A stretch of 64,000 nt of DNA, taken from contig NZ_VJYD01000003.1 of the NCBI RefSeq assembly GCF_007341385.1, positions 1 to 64,000 of the forward strand, in the 5' to 3' direction. The notes under the pieces were generated by a model. The model searched no databases. It was not told where the DNA came from and was given only the letters and a program-made list of their open reading frames with translations. This document shows positions 18,010 through 25,221 of this stretch, in pieces (the stretch's first letter is position 1; the number at the start of each line of letters is the position of its first letter). A program made the translations under genes and the position numbers. Source of the DNA: Flavobacterium daemonense. GTDB lineage: Bacteria > Bacteroidota > Bacteroidia > Flavobacteriales > Flavobacteriaceae.

Positions 18010-18095
18010 TTTGTAATATTTTACGTGTTTAATTTTTGCATTAAATTTGTCAGTTGGTTATTTGTATATATATTATTTGTATTTTTGCCAAGACT

Positions 18096-18347
18096 ATGAC
18101 TAATTTAATAAAATTAAATATGACTTTTAAAGTTGTTTTGATGTCTTTATCGGCTTCATTTGGATTAGTAATGCAACAAATTTCTAAAACATTTGGTAGA
18201 GAAATTTCTGTTGTTGACAAGGAAGTTGTTGATGTTATTTTGTCTAATCCACTGAACAAACAAAAATTACTTACAAAATTAAATGAAAGTAACGATTCAT
18301 CTATTCAGATTAAAATTGAAGGTGACAAATTTTCTTTTGTTGAATAA
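18096..18347 (+). CDS. Small hypothetical protein, first gene of an AT-rich two-gene cassette
   Basis: I do not recognise this 83-residue protein. I chose the ATG at 18096 (MTNLIKLNMTFKV), since the upstream frame is low-complexity. It has a moderately hydrophobic N-terminal helix (about 10-27) and then an acidic, Lys-rich part ending IKIEGDKFSFVE. Its stop TAA is directly followed by the ATG of the membrane protein gene (no spacer), which implies strict co-translation. Base composition is more AT-rich than in neighbouring housekeeping genes, suggesting recent acquisition. Confidence 0.6.
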   Translation: MTNLIKLNMTFKVVLMSLSASFGLVMQQISKTFGREISVVDKEVVDVILSNPLNKQKLLTKLNESNDSSIQIKIEGDKFSFVE

Positions 18348-19379
18348 ATGGAAATTGCTTTAAATTCATTTGTTTTATTTCTATTATTTATTTTTCCCGG
18401 TATTGTATTTAGAAGATTTTATTATGTGGGAGAATTTTCAAAGCAATTTAATTCAGGAAATTGGATAAATACAATATATATTAGCTTGGTTCCTGGGCTA
18501 ATTATTCAAATCATATCTTATTTTGCCTTTGTAAATTTAATAAACGCAAATTTATCATTTAATAATTTTGAGTTTATAAATAGTATTTACAAAAAAATTA
18601 AAAAAGATTCTCTTCCTAAAGAGCTTTTTAATTTTGAATTATTAAGTTGGATCTTCTTATATCTCTTTACAACTGTATTTATTTCTTTTATTATTGCTCA
18701 AATTTGTTGGAAGGTTGTTAGAACTTTTAATTTAGATATCCAATTTTCTACACTGAGATTTAACAATTACTGGCATTATTACTTAAGTGGTGAATCTTTA
18801 AAGTTTAAGGATTTTAAAGGGCTTCTGCCTGATAAAAGTCTTATTGTGGCTTTAACTGAAGCTGATGTTTTGGTCGATGTTGGGAACGATGGAACAAAAC
18901 TTTATAAGGGATTAATAAGGCAGCATACTATATGCAAGAACTCAGGAGATTTAAAGGCTATTTATTTAACAGATGTTAGGAGATATCGAAAAAATTTTGA
19001 AAATAATAGCGTTGAAATAAAAGACGTTCCCGGACATATTATGATTTTACCAGCGGAAAAAATTATAAATATTAATTTGACATATATTACTAGACATAAA
19101 AAGCAAACAAATTATTCTGCTTTAATCTTAGGAATTTTAAACTTAATAATTTTAGCTTTTTTAATGTTTAATCCGTCCAATATTTTCTTGAGAAATACAA
19201 CTCTCTTTGGAGATATTATTGGAAGAATTTGGCTTTTTCTTGAATGGTTGATTATCGGTACTTTTTTCGATACTTTACTAAATTCTAAAAAGCATGAAAA
19301 TATCAAATCTTTAAGATATGGTTTGTTATCTTTTTTTGTTGCGATTTTATTAATTATTTATTTTTGGTTTTATAGGTAG
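18348..19379 (+). CDS. Polytopic membrane protein, DUF6338-like
   Basis: The 343-residue protein has likely membrane helices at 5-22, 41-62, 99-121, 255-275, 290-310 and 322-341. A cytoplasmic domain between (about 125-250) contains WHYYLSGE, then TEADVLVDVGNDGTKLYKGLI and DVPGHIMILPAEKI. A membrane protein with this central small-barrel-like domain resembles the DUF6338 family, an assignment I hold with moderate doubt. No function is known to me. It follows the 83-residue gene with zero spacing. Very AT-rich codon use (many AAA, TTA, ATT) sets the pair apart from flanking genes. Confidence 0.7.
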   Translation: MEIALNSFVLFLLFIFPGIVFRRFYYVGEFSKQFNSGNWINTIYISLVPGLIIQIISYFAFVNLINANLSFNNFEFINSIYKKIKKDSLPKELFNFELLSWIFLYLFTTVFISFIIAQICWKVVRTFNLDIQFSTLRFNNYWHYYLSGESLKFKDFKGLLPDKSLIVALTEADVLVDVGNDGTKLYKGLIRQHTICKNSGDLKAIYLTDVRRYRKNFENNSVEIKDVPGHIMILPAEKIININLTYITRHKKQTNYSALILGILNLIILAFLMFNPSNIFLRNTTLFGDIIGRIWLFLEWLIIGTFFDTLLNSKKHENIKSLRYGLLSFFVAILLIIYFWFYR

Positions 19380-19382
19380 TTA

Positions 19383-20096
19383 TTACACATGAATAATTTC
19401 CTCATCAATCAATAAATCTTCTCTTCTTAAGCGAAGGAAAATCTGCGCTACAGCAATCGTATCTTTTTCGCAGTACGTTACAATTCGGTCAATGTCTTTT
19501 TCAACATAAAAAACATGCGCGACTTGGCTGCCATCAATATCGCCTTTTGGCGATGGGACTCCAAGAATCTTGGTCAATAATTTTAAAGAAGTAAAATGCT
19601 TGTAATCGCCAAACTTCCATAATTCTAAAGTGTCAAGATGCGCAATTTCCCAAGGTTTTTTTCCGAATAAATTCAGTTTTTCAGGAATTGCGATTTGGTT
19701 GATGATCATTCGGCGGGCCAGAAACGGAATATCAAACTCCTTCGCATTATGTCCGCACAAAAGATGTTGAGGCTGATTGAAATGATTGTTCAGCAGATTA
19801 TTAAAATCTTTCAGAATCTTTTTTTCTTCTCCAAAAAATGAAGTCACTCTAAAATTCCGAATATCACCTTTGATCGTAAAATAACCAACCGAAATACAAA
19901 CGATTTTTCCAAATTCTGCCCAAATTCCGGCTCGGTCATAAAATTCTTCTGGTGTAAAATCATCTTTTCGCTGATATTGCGTTTTTAAATCCCAAAGCAT
20001 TTGCATTTCCGAATCCAGGGAATTGAAGTTTTCTTCTTCCGGAACGGTTTCTATATCAAGAAAGAGAATGTTGTTGAGGTTAATTTTTTCAATCAT
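19383..20096 (-). CDS. 3'-5' exonuclease, DnaQ-like (PolB exonuclease-type)
   Basis: The 237-residue cytoplasmic protein has the DEDD exonuclease motifs: FLDIETVP (D14, E16), GHNAKEFDIPFLARR (Asp in Exo II), and YCEKDTIAV (Exo III Asp). The region LDTLELWKFGDYKHFTSLKLL and VPSPKGDIDGSQV is typical of the family annotated as predicted 3'-5' exonuclease related to the PolB proofreading domain. Nucleic-acid trimming is the expected reaction; substrate is unknown. Its end lies 3 bp from the end of the convergent membrane protein gene. Confidence 0.87.
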   Translation of the reverse strand: MIEKINLNNILFLDIETVPEEENFNSLDSEMQMLWDLKTQYQRKDDFTPEEFYDRAGIWAEFGKIVCISVGYFTIKGDIRNFRVTSFFGEEKKILKDFNNLLNNHFNQPQHLLCGHNAKEFDIPFLARRMIINQIAIPEKLNLFGKKPWEIAHLDTLELWKFGDYKHFTSLKLLTKILGVPSPKGDIDGSQVAHVFYVEKDIDRIVTYCEKDTIAVAQIFLRLRREDLLIDEEIIHV

Positions 20097-20102
20097 TTTT
20101 GT

Positions 20103-20228
20103 AGTTTAAAACACGAATTACACCAATTAACACGAATTGTTTAAAGTTGAATAATTACACAAGATTTAAGGTTTTGTAAATATAAAGCTATAAATCTTAA
20201 TTTGTGTAAATCTGTGAAATTTGTGTTT
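20103..20228. repeat. Imperfect inverted repeat in the exonuclease-alkyltransferase spacer
   Basis: AAACACGAATTACAC at the left pairs imperfectly with GTGAAATTTGTGTTT at the right, and AAGATTTAAG/ATAAATCTTAA pair inside. ACACGAATT is repeated within it. This is one of several spacer repeats rich in CACGAATT and ATCTGTG blocks in the window. Confidence 0.5.
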
Positions 20229-20232
20229 AATT

Positions 20233-20709
20233 TTAAAACAAACTTTGCTGTTTACTAGGATTTTCATGTTCGAGAAGCCATTTTTTACGAGATAATCCGC
20301 CGGCGTAGCCAGTCAACGAACCGTTTGTACCAATAACGCGATGACAAGGAACGACAATCCAAAGCGGATTTTTCCCGTTTGCCGAAGCTACGGCACGAAT
20401 CGCTTTTACATCACCCAATTTTTTGGTTTGATCCATATAACTTACAGTTTTTCCATACGGAATTTCGAGTAAAGCTTTCCAGACTTTTTGCTGGAATTCG
20501 GTGCCTTGCGGATTCAGTTTTAAATCGAAATCGGTTCTTTTGCCTTCGAAGTATTCTTGTAATTGCAAAACAGCATCTTTCAAAACTTCTGGAATTTCTG
20601 TTGAAATTTCATTCGTGCCAACATCAGAAACCGAAATTACAGCAATACCATCTTCATCGCCAACTATTTTGGTGATTCCTAAAGGCGAGTTGATGTAGAC
20701 TGTTTCCAT
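20233..20709 (-). CDS. ogt: Methylated-DNA--protein-cysteine methyltransferase
   Basis: This suicide repair protein removes alkyl groups from O6-alkylguanine onto its own cysteine. The 158-residue protein has the active site PCHRV (C122) in LWIVVPCHRVIGTNGSLTGYAGG (in part), and the helix-turn-helix region GTEFQQKVWKALLEIPYGKT (from residue 69). Length fits the Ogt/AGT single-domain type with no Ada regulator domain. A CAAAG-periodic repeat lies just upstream (20717-20758). Confidence 0.95.
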   Translation of the reverse strand: METVYINSPLGITKIVGDEDGIAVISVSDVGTNEISTEIPEVLKDAVLQLQEYFEGKRTDFDLKLNPQGTEFQQKVWKALLEIPYGKTVSYMDQTKKLGDVKAIRAVASANGKNPLWIVVPCHRVIGTNGSLTGYAGGLSRKKWLLEHENPSKQQSLF

Positions 20710-20716
20710 GATTTTT

Positions 20717-20758
20717 TAACCGCAAAGGCGCTAAGATTTACGCAAAGTTCGCAAAGTT
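20717..20758. repeat. CAAAG-periodic spacer repeat upstream of ogt
   Basis: CGCAAAG motifs recur at short intervals (CCGCAAAGGCGCTAAG, TTACGCAAAGTTCGCAAAG). Read toward ogt they become CTTTGCG blocks. The same family occurs at 9762-9793, 13583-13615, 21709-21740, 41391-41422 and 62459-62483. Confidence 0.7.
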
Positions 20759-20811
20759 TTTTTTAAACCATATAAGTTATTTGAGTAATTTAAGTTTTGT
20801 GTTATCATATA

Positions 20812-20883
20812 ATTGTCACCCTGAGCGAAGTCGAAGGGCTCGCCAATTGGAATGGCACTTCGACTCCGCTCACCCTGACAATT
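20812..20883. repeat. Palindromic spacer element (TTGTCA type), short form
   Basis: ATTGTCACCCTGAGCGAAGT at the left is inverted at the right as ACTCCGCTCACCCTGACAAT. The 25 bp arms match except for a CCC/CCC clash near the tip and one more base. It lies between ogt and the SDR gene. Confidence 0.8.
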
Positions 20884-20886
20884 TCA

Positions 20887-21702
20887 TTAATAATTTTCTA
20901 ATCGAAACTGATAACTTAAAACATTCTCAATTTTTTCACTCGAAATAGTCTTTTTAATATTCGATTTTTCAGAACTGAATTTTGGTAAAACTAAGTTTTG
21001 TTCTTTTGCTTTTTGAGTATAATATTCTTCTCTTGTGGGATGAAAAGGTGCAACGGCATTAAAAACTTCACTCCATTTTGACTGATCGATGATTTCTTCA
21101 ATAATTCCGATACAATCTTTTTGATGAATTAAATTTACTGGCGCATCAGGATTTTCAAGGTTTTCTTTACCAGATAAATGTTTTACAGGATGTCGGTCTT
21201 CGCCGATTAATCCTCCGAAACGAAGAATTGTGGTTTCAAAATTTTCGTTTTTTTGAAGAATCGCTTCCGCTAAAAGCAATTGTTTACCACTTTCCGTTTC
21301 TGGGTTTGGAACGGTTTCTTCAGTAATAAAATCATTTTCATCGCCGTAAACAGAAGTTGAACTCACAAAAAGGATTTTAGAAATATTTGATTTCTCTATA
21401 AACGGAATTAGGTTTTTGATCTTTTCTACAAAGATTTTCTTTTCGGAATCTGAATTTTCATTGCGTAATTTGGGCGGAATATCAATTATTAAAATTTCGC
21501 TTTCCGCTAAAAAATCATTTGTACTTTCTGAAATACTTTCGCTTTCAAGCGCGACCAAAAACGGATTGATTCCAGCGTTTTCTAAAACGGAAATTTTGTT
21601 TTCAGAAGTTGTAGAACCTTTAACTGAATTTCCTTTTTCGAGAAGTTTTTTTGCTAAAGGCAAACCGAGCCAGCCACAGCCTAAAATGCTTATTTTTTTC
21701 AT
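20887..21702 (-). CDS. SDR/NAD-dependent epimerase-like protein (YeeZ type)
   Basis: The 271-residue protein starts at MKKISILGCGWLGLPLA, where the Rossmann motif GCGWLG begins at residue 8; eleven upstream codons in frame lie in repeat sequence and are rejected. It continues with ILFVSSTSVYGDENDFITEET (in part), the SDR Ser and Tyr-containing region, and ILRFGGLIGEDRHP. The pattern matches SDR family oxidoreductases annotated as YeeZ-like. Substrate is unknown. Confidence 0.85.
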   Translation of the reverse strand: MKKISILGCGWLGLPLAKKLLEKGNSVKGSTTSENKISVLENAGINPFLVALESESISESTNDFLAESEILIIDIPPKLRNENSDSEKKIFVEKIKNLIPFIEKSNISKILFVSSTSVYGDENDFITEETVPNPETESGKQLLLAEAILQKNENFETTILRFGGLIGEDRHPVKHLSGKENLENPDAPVNLIHQKDCIGIIEEIIDQSKWSEVFNAVAPFHPTREEYYTQKAKEQNLVLPKFSSEKSNIKKTISSEKIENVLSYQFRLENY

Positions 21703-21750
21703 TACTTTTTGAGGTTCAAAGGCACAAAGATACAAAGGTTATTCGCAATC

Positions 21751-21854
21751 TTGTCATCCTGAGGAACGAAGGATCACACTAGAAACTCGACATTCTAAAT
21801 CGCCAATCTTTGTAGATTCGCTAGTGTGATCCTTCACTTCGTTCAGGATGACAA
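21751..21854. repeat. Palindromic spacer element (TTGTCA type), long form
   Basis: TTGTCATCCTGAGGAACGAA and GGATCACACTAG at the left are inverted at the right as CTAGTGTGATCC and TTCGTTCAGGATGACAA. The loop holds AACTCGACATTC and AATCGCCAATCTTTGTAGA. Arms of about 32 bp pair with few mismatches. It lies between the SDR gene and the GNAT gene. Confidence 0.9.
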
Positions 21855-21884
21855 AAAGCGTCACGACTTTGCGAGATTAAATTT

Positions 21885-22334
21885 TTACAAATCTAGAAAA
21901 AAGCAAATTTTCTCTTTTCCTTTTGCACCAATTCTGTGGTAGAATTTAATAGCTCTTTCGTTAAATTGCGGGGTGCGCCATTGTAAATTCACACAGTTTT
22001 TTTCCTTGCCTATTTGTTTTAGTTTATTGATTAAAACCTCTCCAATTCCAAAATTTCGAGCTTCTTCTTCCAAAAACAGACAATCCATGTACATGTAGTT
22101 GCCTGCACTCCAAGTTGAAAAGCTGAAAGTATAAGAAACATAACCAACAATATCATTTTCTGTTGTGACAACTAGGCAAAATAACTGCGGATTTTCATTA
22201 AATAAAGCTTCTTTTAAACCTTTTTCTTTTCCTTCTGGGTCATATTCGGCTTTTTCAAATTCGGTATGTTTTTGGCATAAAACGACTAATTTAGGTAAGT
22301 CGGTGATTTCGCACTTTCTTATTGTATATTCCAT
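21885..22334 (-). CDS. GNAT family N-acetyltransferase
   Basis: The 149-residue protein has the GNAT layout: strand LVVTTENDIVGYVSY, then YMDCLFLEEEARNFGIGEVLINKLKQIG, where the acetyl-CoA loop RNFGIG replaces the usual RGxGxG. The pattern YMYMDCLFLEEEAR and FYHRIGAKGKEK resembles diamine/spermidine acetyltransferases, but the substrate is uncertain. Its start overlaps the end of the MetR-like regulator gene by 16 bp, so the two are co-transcribed. Confidence 0.87.
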   Translation of the reverse strand: MEYTIRKCEITDLPKLVVLCQKHTEFEKAEYDPEGKEKGLKEALFNENPQLFCLVVTTENDIVGYVSYTFSFSTWSAGNYMYMDCLFLEEEARNFGIGEVLINKLKQIGKEKNCVNLQWRTPQFNERAIKFYHRIGAKGKEKICFFLDL

Positions 22335-23221
22335 TGTAGGTTGATTTCGTTTTGTAAAAAATTTATAAAATGATGAAAATAATCTGGGTAGTTTTCGTTT
22401 GCACGCGTGGCGATAAAATGTTTTCTTTTTAAACCGTTTTTTCCAACTTTAATAGCTCTAATCGGACTTGATTTTAAATGTGGCAACAAAGCCCATTTTG
22501 CCATGGACATAACGCCCATATCTGCTTTTACCATTTCCAGAGAAGCTTCGGTTAATGGCATTGGCGTAATTTTCTTTGGTGTAACTTTGGCTGGAGCCAA
22601 AAGAAATTGATGAATCGTAACCGTTTCCATCGGAAGAGAATGAATAATCAAATGTTCATCAATAAAATCTTCTGCAACCACATATTTTTTGTCTGCCCAT
22701 GGATGATTTTCCGAAACTGCCATGACAACTTCATCCTGAAAAAGCTCAGTATATTTGATATTGTTGTCCTTAATGGTGTCGCTCACAATGGCAATATCAA
22801 TAGTATTATCCAAAAGTTTTTGAAGCGGAATATGAGTTGCTTCGGCCACAATTTTCAGTTCAACATTTGGATAAAGCAAATGAAATTGTTTCATAACAGA
22901 CGGAAGCCAATGGTAACTCGAGAAACATTCTGTACTGATTCTGATTTCGCCATATTCGCCAAAAACCATTTGTTTGATCTGCGTTTGCGTTTCGTTTAGT
23001 TTGTTGAGGATTTCATTGGCTAAATCATAGATCTTTTCGCCGGCTTTTGTCAAAACCAATTTTTTATTTGTTCGGAGAAAAATGGCTGTACCCAATTGAT
23101 ATTCTGCTTCTTTGAGCTGATGGCTTAAAGCCGATTGTGTCAAATGAAGTTTGTCGATTGCTTTTGTAATGCTTCCTTCTTCGACTATTGCTTTTATCAA
23201 TTTTAAGTGACGTATTTCCAT
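22319..23221 (-). CDS. LysR-family regulator, MetR-like
   Basis: The 300-residue regulator has an N-terminal winged helix (1-60; EEGSITKAIDKLHLTQSALSHQLKEAE in part) and a substrate-binding effector domain (about 90-295). SALSHQ and the start of the effector domain (RISTECFSSYHWLPSVMKQFH, close to E. coli MetR IAIECHSC.QWL) point to the MetR branch, which responds to homocysteine and controls methionine genes. It is divergent from a rhodanese gene across 149 bp, the usual place for a LysR target. Regulation of that gene is inferred. Confidence 0.88.
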   Translation of the reverse strand: MEIRHLKLIKAIVEEGSITKAIDKLHLTQSALSHQLKEAEYQLGTAIFLRTNKKLVLTKAGEKIYDLANEILNKLNETQTQIKQMVFGEYGEIRISTECFSSYHWLPSVMKQFHLLYPNVELKIVAEATHIPLQKLLDNTIDIAIVSDTIKDNNIKYTELFQDEVVMAVSENHPWADKKYVVAEDFIDEHLIIHSLPMETVTIHQFLLAPAKVTPKKITPMPLTEASLEMVKADMGVMSMAKWALLPHLKSSPIRAIKVGKNGLKRKHFIATRANENYPDYFHHFINFLQNEINLQWNIQ

Positions 23222-23332
23222 TTTGTTTGCTTATTGGTACACAAAGTAACAAAATTTTGTAGTGGCTTTTGTATGAAAAAAAGTAATGTTCTGCATGAAT
23301 TCTTTTCGTTTTTATGAGAATGTAAAGCGTTC

Positions 23333-23340
23333 TAATTTTG
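23333..23340 (+). promoter_or_regulatory. Candidate -7 promoter element of the rhodanese gene
   Basis: TAATTTTG matches TANNTTTG, 30 bp before the ATG at 23371. At the -33 place there is TTT rather than TTG. The regulator's binding site should lie in the same 149 bp spacer; I could not single out a clear TGAA/TTCA dyad. Confidence 0.45.
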
Positions 23341-23370
23341 GAAAAACAAAATCATTAAAACAACATACTT

Positions 23371-23766
23371 ATGGAAACGCAAATTAAACATTACGAAAAC
23401 AAACTGGCTTTTGAAATGGATCCGTCTGATTTATTTGAAGCGCTAAATGAAGGTGAAAATATAATCGTAATTGATGCTCGACGTGCTTTTGGTTATGACG
23501 AAGAACATATTCCGAATGCGATTAATATTCCGCATCGCGAAATGAATTTAGAAACCACACAACATTTAGATAGAGATGTTTTGTATGTTACATATTGCAC
23601 AGGAATTGGATGCAACGCATCAACAAAAGGAGCTTTGAACATGACAAAACTCGGATTTAAAGTAAAAGAATTGATCGGCGGATTAGAATGGTGGAAAATC
23701 GACGGTTACGCGACGGAGGGCACAAAAGGAGTAAAAGAAGGATTGAAAATTGAATGTGCCTGTTAG
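23371..23766 (+). CDS. Rhodanese-like sulfurtransferase
   Basis: The 131-residue single-domain rhodanese has IVIDARRAFGYDEEHIPNAINIPHRE (in part; residues 31-56) and the active-site loop YCTGIGCNAS, with persulfide Cys76. It would carry sulfane sulfur in the cytoplasm. There is no signal peptide. The neighbouring divergent MetR-like regulator suggests a link to sulfur amino-acid supply. Confidence 0.9.
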   Translation: METQIKHYENKLAFEMDPSDLFEALNEGENIIVIDARRAFGYDEEHIPNAINIPHREMNLETTQHLDRDVLYVTYCTGIGCNASTKGALNMTKLGFKVKELIGGLEWWKIDGYATEGTKGVKEGLKIECAC

Positions 23767-23824
23767 GAGGTTCAGAGGTTCATAGAAGCAAAGGTTCAAA
23801 GGTTTTCAACATGTCTTAAAAAAC

Positions 23825-23852
23825 AAAAAGCACTATTTTAATAGTGCTTTTT
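23825..23852. terminator. Bidirectional terminator between rhodanese and SRPBCC genes
   Basis: AAAAAGCACTAT pairs perfectly with ATAGTGCTTTTT around TTTA. It is flanked on both sides by repeats of the AGGTTCA/CTCTGAACCTCTG family (23764-23800 and 23855-23887), which are themselves inverted relative to each other. Confidence 0.85.
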
Positions 23853-23893
23853 ATCTTTGTACCTCTGAACCTCTGCAACTTTGAGCCTAAATT

Positions 23894-24313
23894 TTAAGCC
23901 TCAACCAAAGCTTTTAGGCTTTGCAGAATCGGATTTTCTTCGCCTTGAGGTTCTTCTTGAACTGCTCCCGGACGATTATCTTCTTGTATAATTTGGAGTT
24001 TTACTTTTTGATTTTCTTCAGATAAAATATAATTCATAATGAAATAATTCTCTGATTTGTCTTCTAAACCTGGTCTTGGAAAAAACAAAGAATAACTGAT
24101 TTTTTGATTCGAAACAACTTCTAGTACAGTTCCCCATTGCTCAAAAACTTGGCCTTCCCACTCATTTCTAAATCGTATTTCGCTGCCTTTTTCCCAGTCT
24201 GTAATGAGATCACTTCCATATTGCCATTGTTTTACCAATTCTGGTTTTGTCAAGACATTCCATACTTTTTCGATTGGGGCATTCAGAACGATTGTAGAAA
24301 TATTTGTTGCCAT
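23894..24313 (-). CDS. SRPBCC (AHSA1-like) domain protein
   Basis: The 139-residue protein has the START/SRPBCC fold pattern: STIVLNAPIEKVWNVLTKPE at the start, then WEKGSEIRFRNEWEGQVFEQWGTVLEV (in part) and a C-terminal helix (NPILQSLKALVEA). Family members bind hydrophobic ligands or act as Hsp90 co-factors; neither can be assigned here. It is the last gene of a closely spaced minus-strand run, 2 bp after the TPR gene. Confidence 0.85.
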   Translation of the reverse strand: MATNISTIVLNAPIEKVWNVLTKPELVKQWQYGSDLITDWEKGSEIRFRNEWEGQVFEQWGTVLEVVSNQKISYSLFFPRPGLEDKSENYFIMNYILSEENQKVKLQIIQEDNRPGAVQEEPQGEENPILQSLKALVEA

Positions 24314-24315
24314 TT

Positions 24316-25185
24316 TTATTCTATTTTAACGTTATTTTTTGCTGCAATTTTTTTGAAAACATCTTCTTTGTTTTCCGATTTCATTTTCTGATAAAGAGCG
24401 CCCAAAAGCTGTTCGCTATCTTTTACATATTCTGATTTTTCGTTGGTATAAATAATGTGCGCAATGAAAATATTATCCAATGCTTTTTCATCCTCATTTA
24501 GCATAATGCAATTTTTTCCGACACCAAAATAGCCTTCAGCGTTGTCTGGATGATACTGAATCAGTTTTTCATAATAACTGATGGCAGTTTTAAAATCTGA
24601 TTTCAATGTGTATACAACGCCAATATTCATCAAAGCAAAATTTCCTTCGGGATAAATTTCTAGTGATTTTTTATAATATTTTATCGCGTTGTCATAATCT
24701 TTTAATTGTCTGTATGAAACCGCCATGTCATCAAGAGCAAGAACAAAATTTGGATCTTCCTTTAAAGCCAATTGAAAACTTTCGATAGCGGTTTTATAAT
24801 CGCTTTTTTGCATGAAATCTTTTGCGATTACATAAGAATTCTGTGCATTTTTATTTTTTGATTCACTGTAAAAAACATCTTCTTTGTTTGCCATTAATTC
24901 CGGAACCAAGTCTGGGCATTTTTTAGAAACAACACCTTGAATTTTCAAAATCATGGTTTTGATGCCTTCAACTGTGTTTATAGATTCTCTAACTTTTGGG
25001 TCTTTATCGGTTAAGATCAGCTCGCTCATTGGTTTTGTGAGACAATCTCTAAAAACATCTTCTGTAATTTTTGAACTTTTTTGAAGACATTCACATGCTT
25101 TTTCGGCGATTTTTTCTTCAATAGTTTGCGCATTAATTACTGATACACTCACAAAAGTCAAAAATAGCAGGAAGTTTTTTTTCAT
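24316..25185 (-). CDS. Secreted TPR-repeat protein
   Basis: The 289-residue protein has a signal peptide (to about residue 19, INAQ). A Cys-containing region at about 27-100 follows (ACECLQKS, FRDCLTK, KKCPDLVP), of a type frequent in Bacteroidota secreted proteins. Three TPRs lie at about 115-230: DYKTAIESFQLALKEDPNF, DYDNAIKYYKKSLEIYPEG and DFKTAISYYEKLIQYHPDN. It probably acts as a periplasmic scaffold. It lies between the M28 peptidase gene (36 bp) and the SRPBCC gene (2 bp) on the same strand. Confidence 0.85.
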   Translation of the reverse strand: MKKNFLLFLTFVSVSVINAQTIEEKIAEKACECLQKSSKITEDVFRDCLTKPMSELILTDKDPKVRESINTVEGIKTMILKIQGVVSKKCPDLVPELMANKEDVFYSESKNKNAQNSYVIAKDFMQKSDYKTAIESFQLALKEDPNFVLALDDMAVSYRQLKDYDNAIKYYKKSLEIYPEGNFALMNIGVVYTLKSDFKTAISYYEKLIQYHPDNAEGYFGVGKNCIMLNEDEKALDNIFIAHIIYTNEKSEYVKDSEQLLGALYQKMKSENKEDVFKKIAAKNNVKIE

Positions 25186-25221
25186 ATTGGTTTTTAAACG
25201 ATTTAGGTTAGTTAGTGTGTT

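Noticed and set aside
20379..20698. Plus-strand frames over the ogt gene
   Set aside because: Antisense shadows of a clear alkyltransferase with PCHRV on the minus strand.
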